Assembly: GCA_002869145.1 (NCBI GenBank)
Contig: PKTM01000019.1
Span: 128,486-192,485 of the forward strand
Reading direction: 5' to 3'
Source of the DNA: Denitrovibrio sp.
Lineage (GTDB): Bacteria; Chrysiogenota; Deferribacteres; Deferribacterales; Geovibrionaceae
Length of the DNA stretch: 64,000 nucleotides
The notes below the pieces were generated by a model. It was not told the origin of the DNA. It saw nothing but the letters and a program-made list of their open reading frames with translations, and searched no databases. Made by a program: the position numbers and the translations under genes. The first letter of the stretch is position 1; each line of letters starts with the position of its first letter. Shown here in pieces: positions 63,665-64,000 of the stretch.

Positions 63665-64000
63665 ATGGGCTTTTTGAGAAGTGTGAAATGCCCGGTGTTT
63701 AATATCGAGAACACCACAGAAGTTCCTGAAAGGTCTGAATATAAAATAGAGATAGGCGGCGAGACAGACAAGGCAGGAACATATCAGATAGACGAGTTTT
63801 TGTCTAATTTCAAAAATGTAACACTGAACAGCAGGCTGACTTCAGTATCCAGATGGTCTGTGCGCGCAGACTGGCAGGGGGTTAGCTGGTCAGACTTTAT
63901 AAAATGGGCAAACCCATCCGAGCATTCCCATATATACACTGAGAGTTACGGCGGATACAATACATCTGTCTGGACAGAGGATATGGATAACCCTAGAATA
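63665..64000 (+). CDS. Molybdopterin-dependent oxidoreductase (sulfite oxidase/MsrP-like), N-terminal part
   Basis: A partial gene of 112 codons, running off the right edge. Residues near 55-95 read TSVSRWSVRADWQGVSWSDF and the YGGYNTSVW segment follows, matching the Oxidored_molyb fold of the sulfite oxidase group. No Tat signal is visible at the N-terminus, so it may be cytoplasmic. The ATG follows the fluC stop directly (TAA-ATG). The substrate cannot be named from this fragment; moeA at 43917 would supply its cofactor. Confidence 0.75.
   Translation, partial: MGFLRSVKCPVFNIENTTEVPERSEYKIEIGGETDKAGTYQIDEFLSNFKNVTLNSRLTSVSRWSVRADWQGVSWSDFIKWANPSEHSHIYTESYGGYNTSVWTEDMDNPRI

Noticed and set aside
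1-64000. Mobile elements, CRISPR arrays, prophage genes or integrase sites
   Set aside because: No transposase, integrase, phage structural gene, regularly spaced repeat or long terminal inverted repeat was seen; gene order and composition are uniform.

Overview
The window is about 64 kb of densely packed, moderately AT-rich bacterial chromosome. Gene content points to a Gram-negative, anaerobic or microaerophilic respirer: LPS assembly and heptose genes (lptD, hldE, hldD, a heptosyltransferase), futalosine-route menaquinone genes (mqnA, mqnE), a class II B12-dependent ribonucleotide reductase, a flavodiiron protein with rubredoxin, and an Mrp/Mbh-like antiporter cluster. The combination resembles Deferribacteres (Denitrovibrio or Geovibrio type). 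That is an inference from gene content, not a database match. I saw no prophage, insertion sequence, CRISPR array or rRNA.

Layout. 1-1063: start of nrdJ and an Rrf2 regulator, both minus. 1215-6368: promoter, tRNA-Gln, then proB-proA-nadD-rsfS, an HTH/zinc-ribbon gene, trmL and mqnA. 6388-13095: a PAP2 phosphatase with an ArnT-like transferase, an amt gene on the minus strand with a sigma-54 promoter, and a GT2/LAB_N/ArnT cassette, probably for lipid A or envelope glycan modification. 13150-20762: two paaK ligases around an ACT gene and livHMGF, then an HD hydrolase and a membrane protein. 20773-22358: a MATE exporter behind what looks like a leader-peptide attenuator. 22379-32485: minus-strand block with fprA, rubredoxin, a DHH phosphoesterase, lptD and a periplasmic protein, folC, accD, an exonuclease, rsmA and pdxA. 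32570-42716: FAD/Fe-S dehydrogenase, two TPR-type envelope proteins, hldE, hldD, heptosyltransferase, miaB, bifunctional nuclease. 42893-45104: two molybdopterin genes. 45306-52871: eleven-gene Mrp/Mbh-like antiporter cluster. 53081-60745: GGDEF response regulator, mqnE, an unknown gene, a MEMO-family gene, galU, hsp20, lon. 60834-64000: copper ATPase, a small membrane protein, fluC/crcB and the start of a molybdenum oxidoreductase.

The most striking observation is that six otherwise well-conserved genes (trmL, mqnA, amt, an ACT-domain gene, lon and fluC/crcB) each carry exactly one in-frame stop codon. The reading frame and family similarity continue undisturbed to the natural end, with no frameshift. 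TAA, TAG and TGA all occur. Since mqnA should be essential to a menaquinone-dependent respirer whose mqnE is intact, sequence error, deliberate change or stop readthrough must be considered beside real gene decay. The second notable item is the promoter, 7-codon leader ORF, hairpin with T-run and MATE gene at 20773-22313, which has the geometry of ribosome-mediated attenuation.
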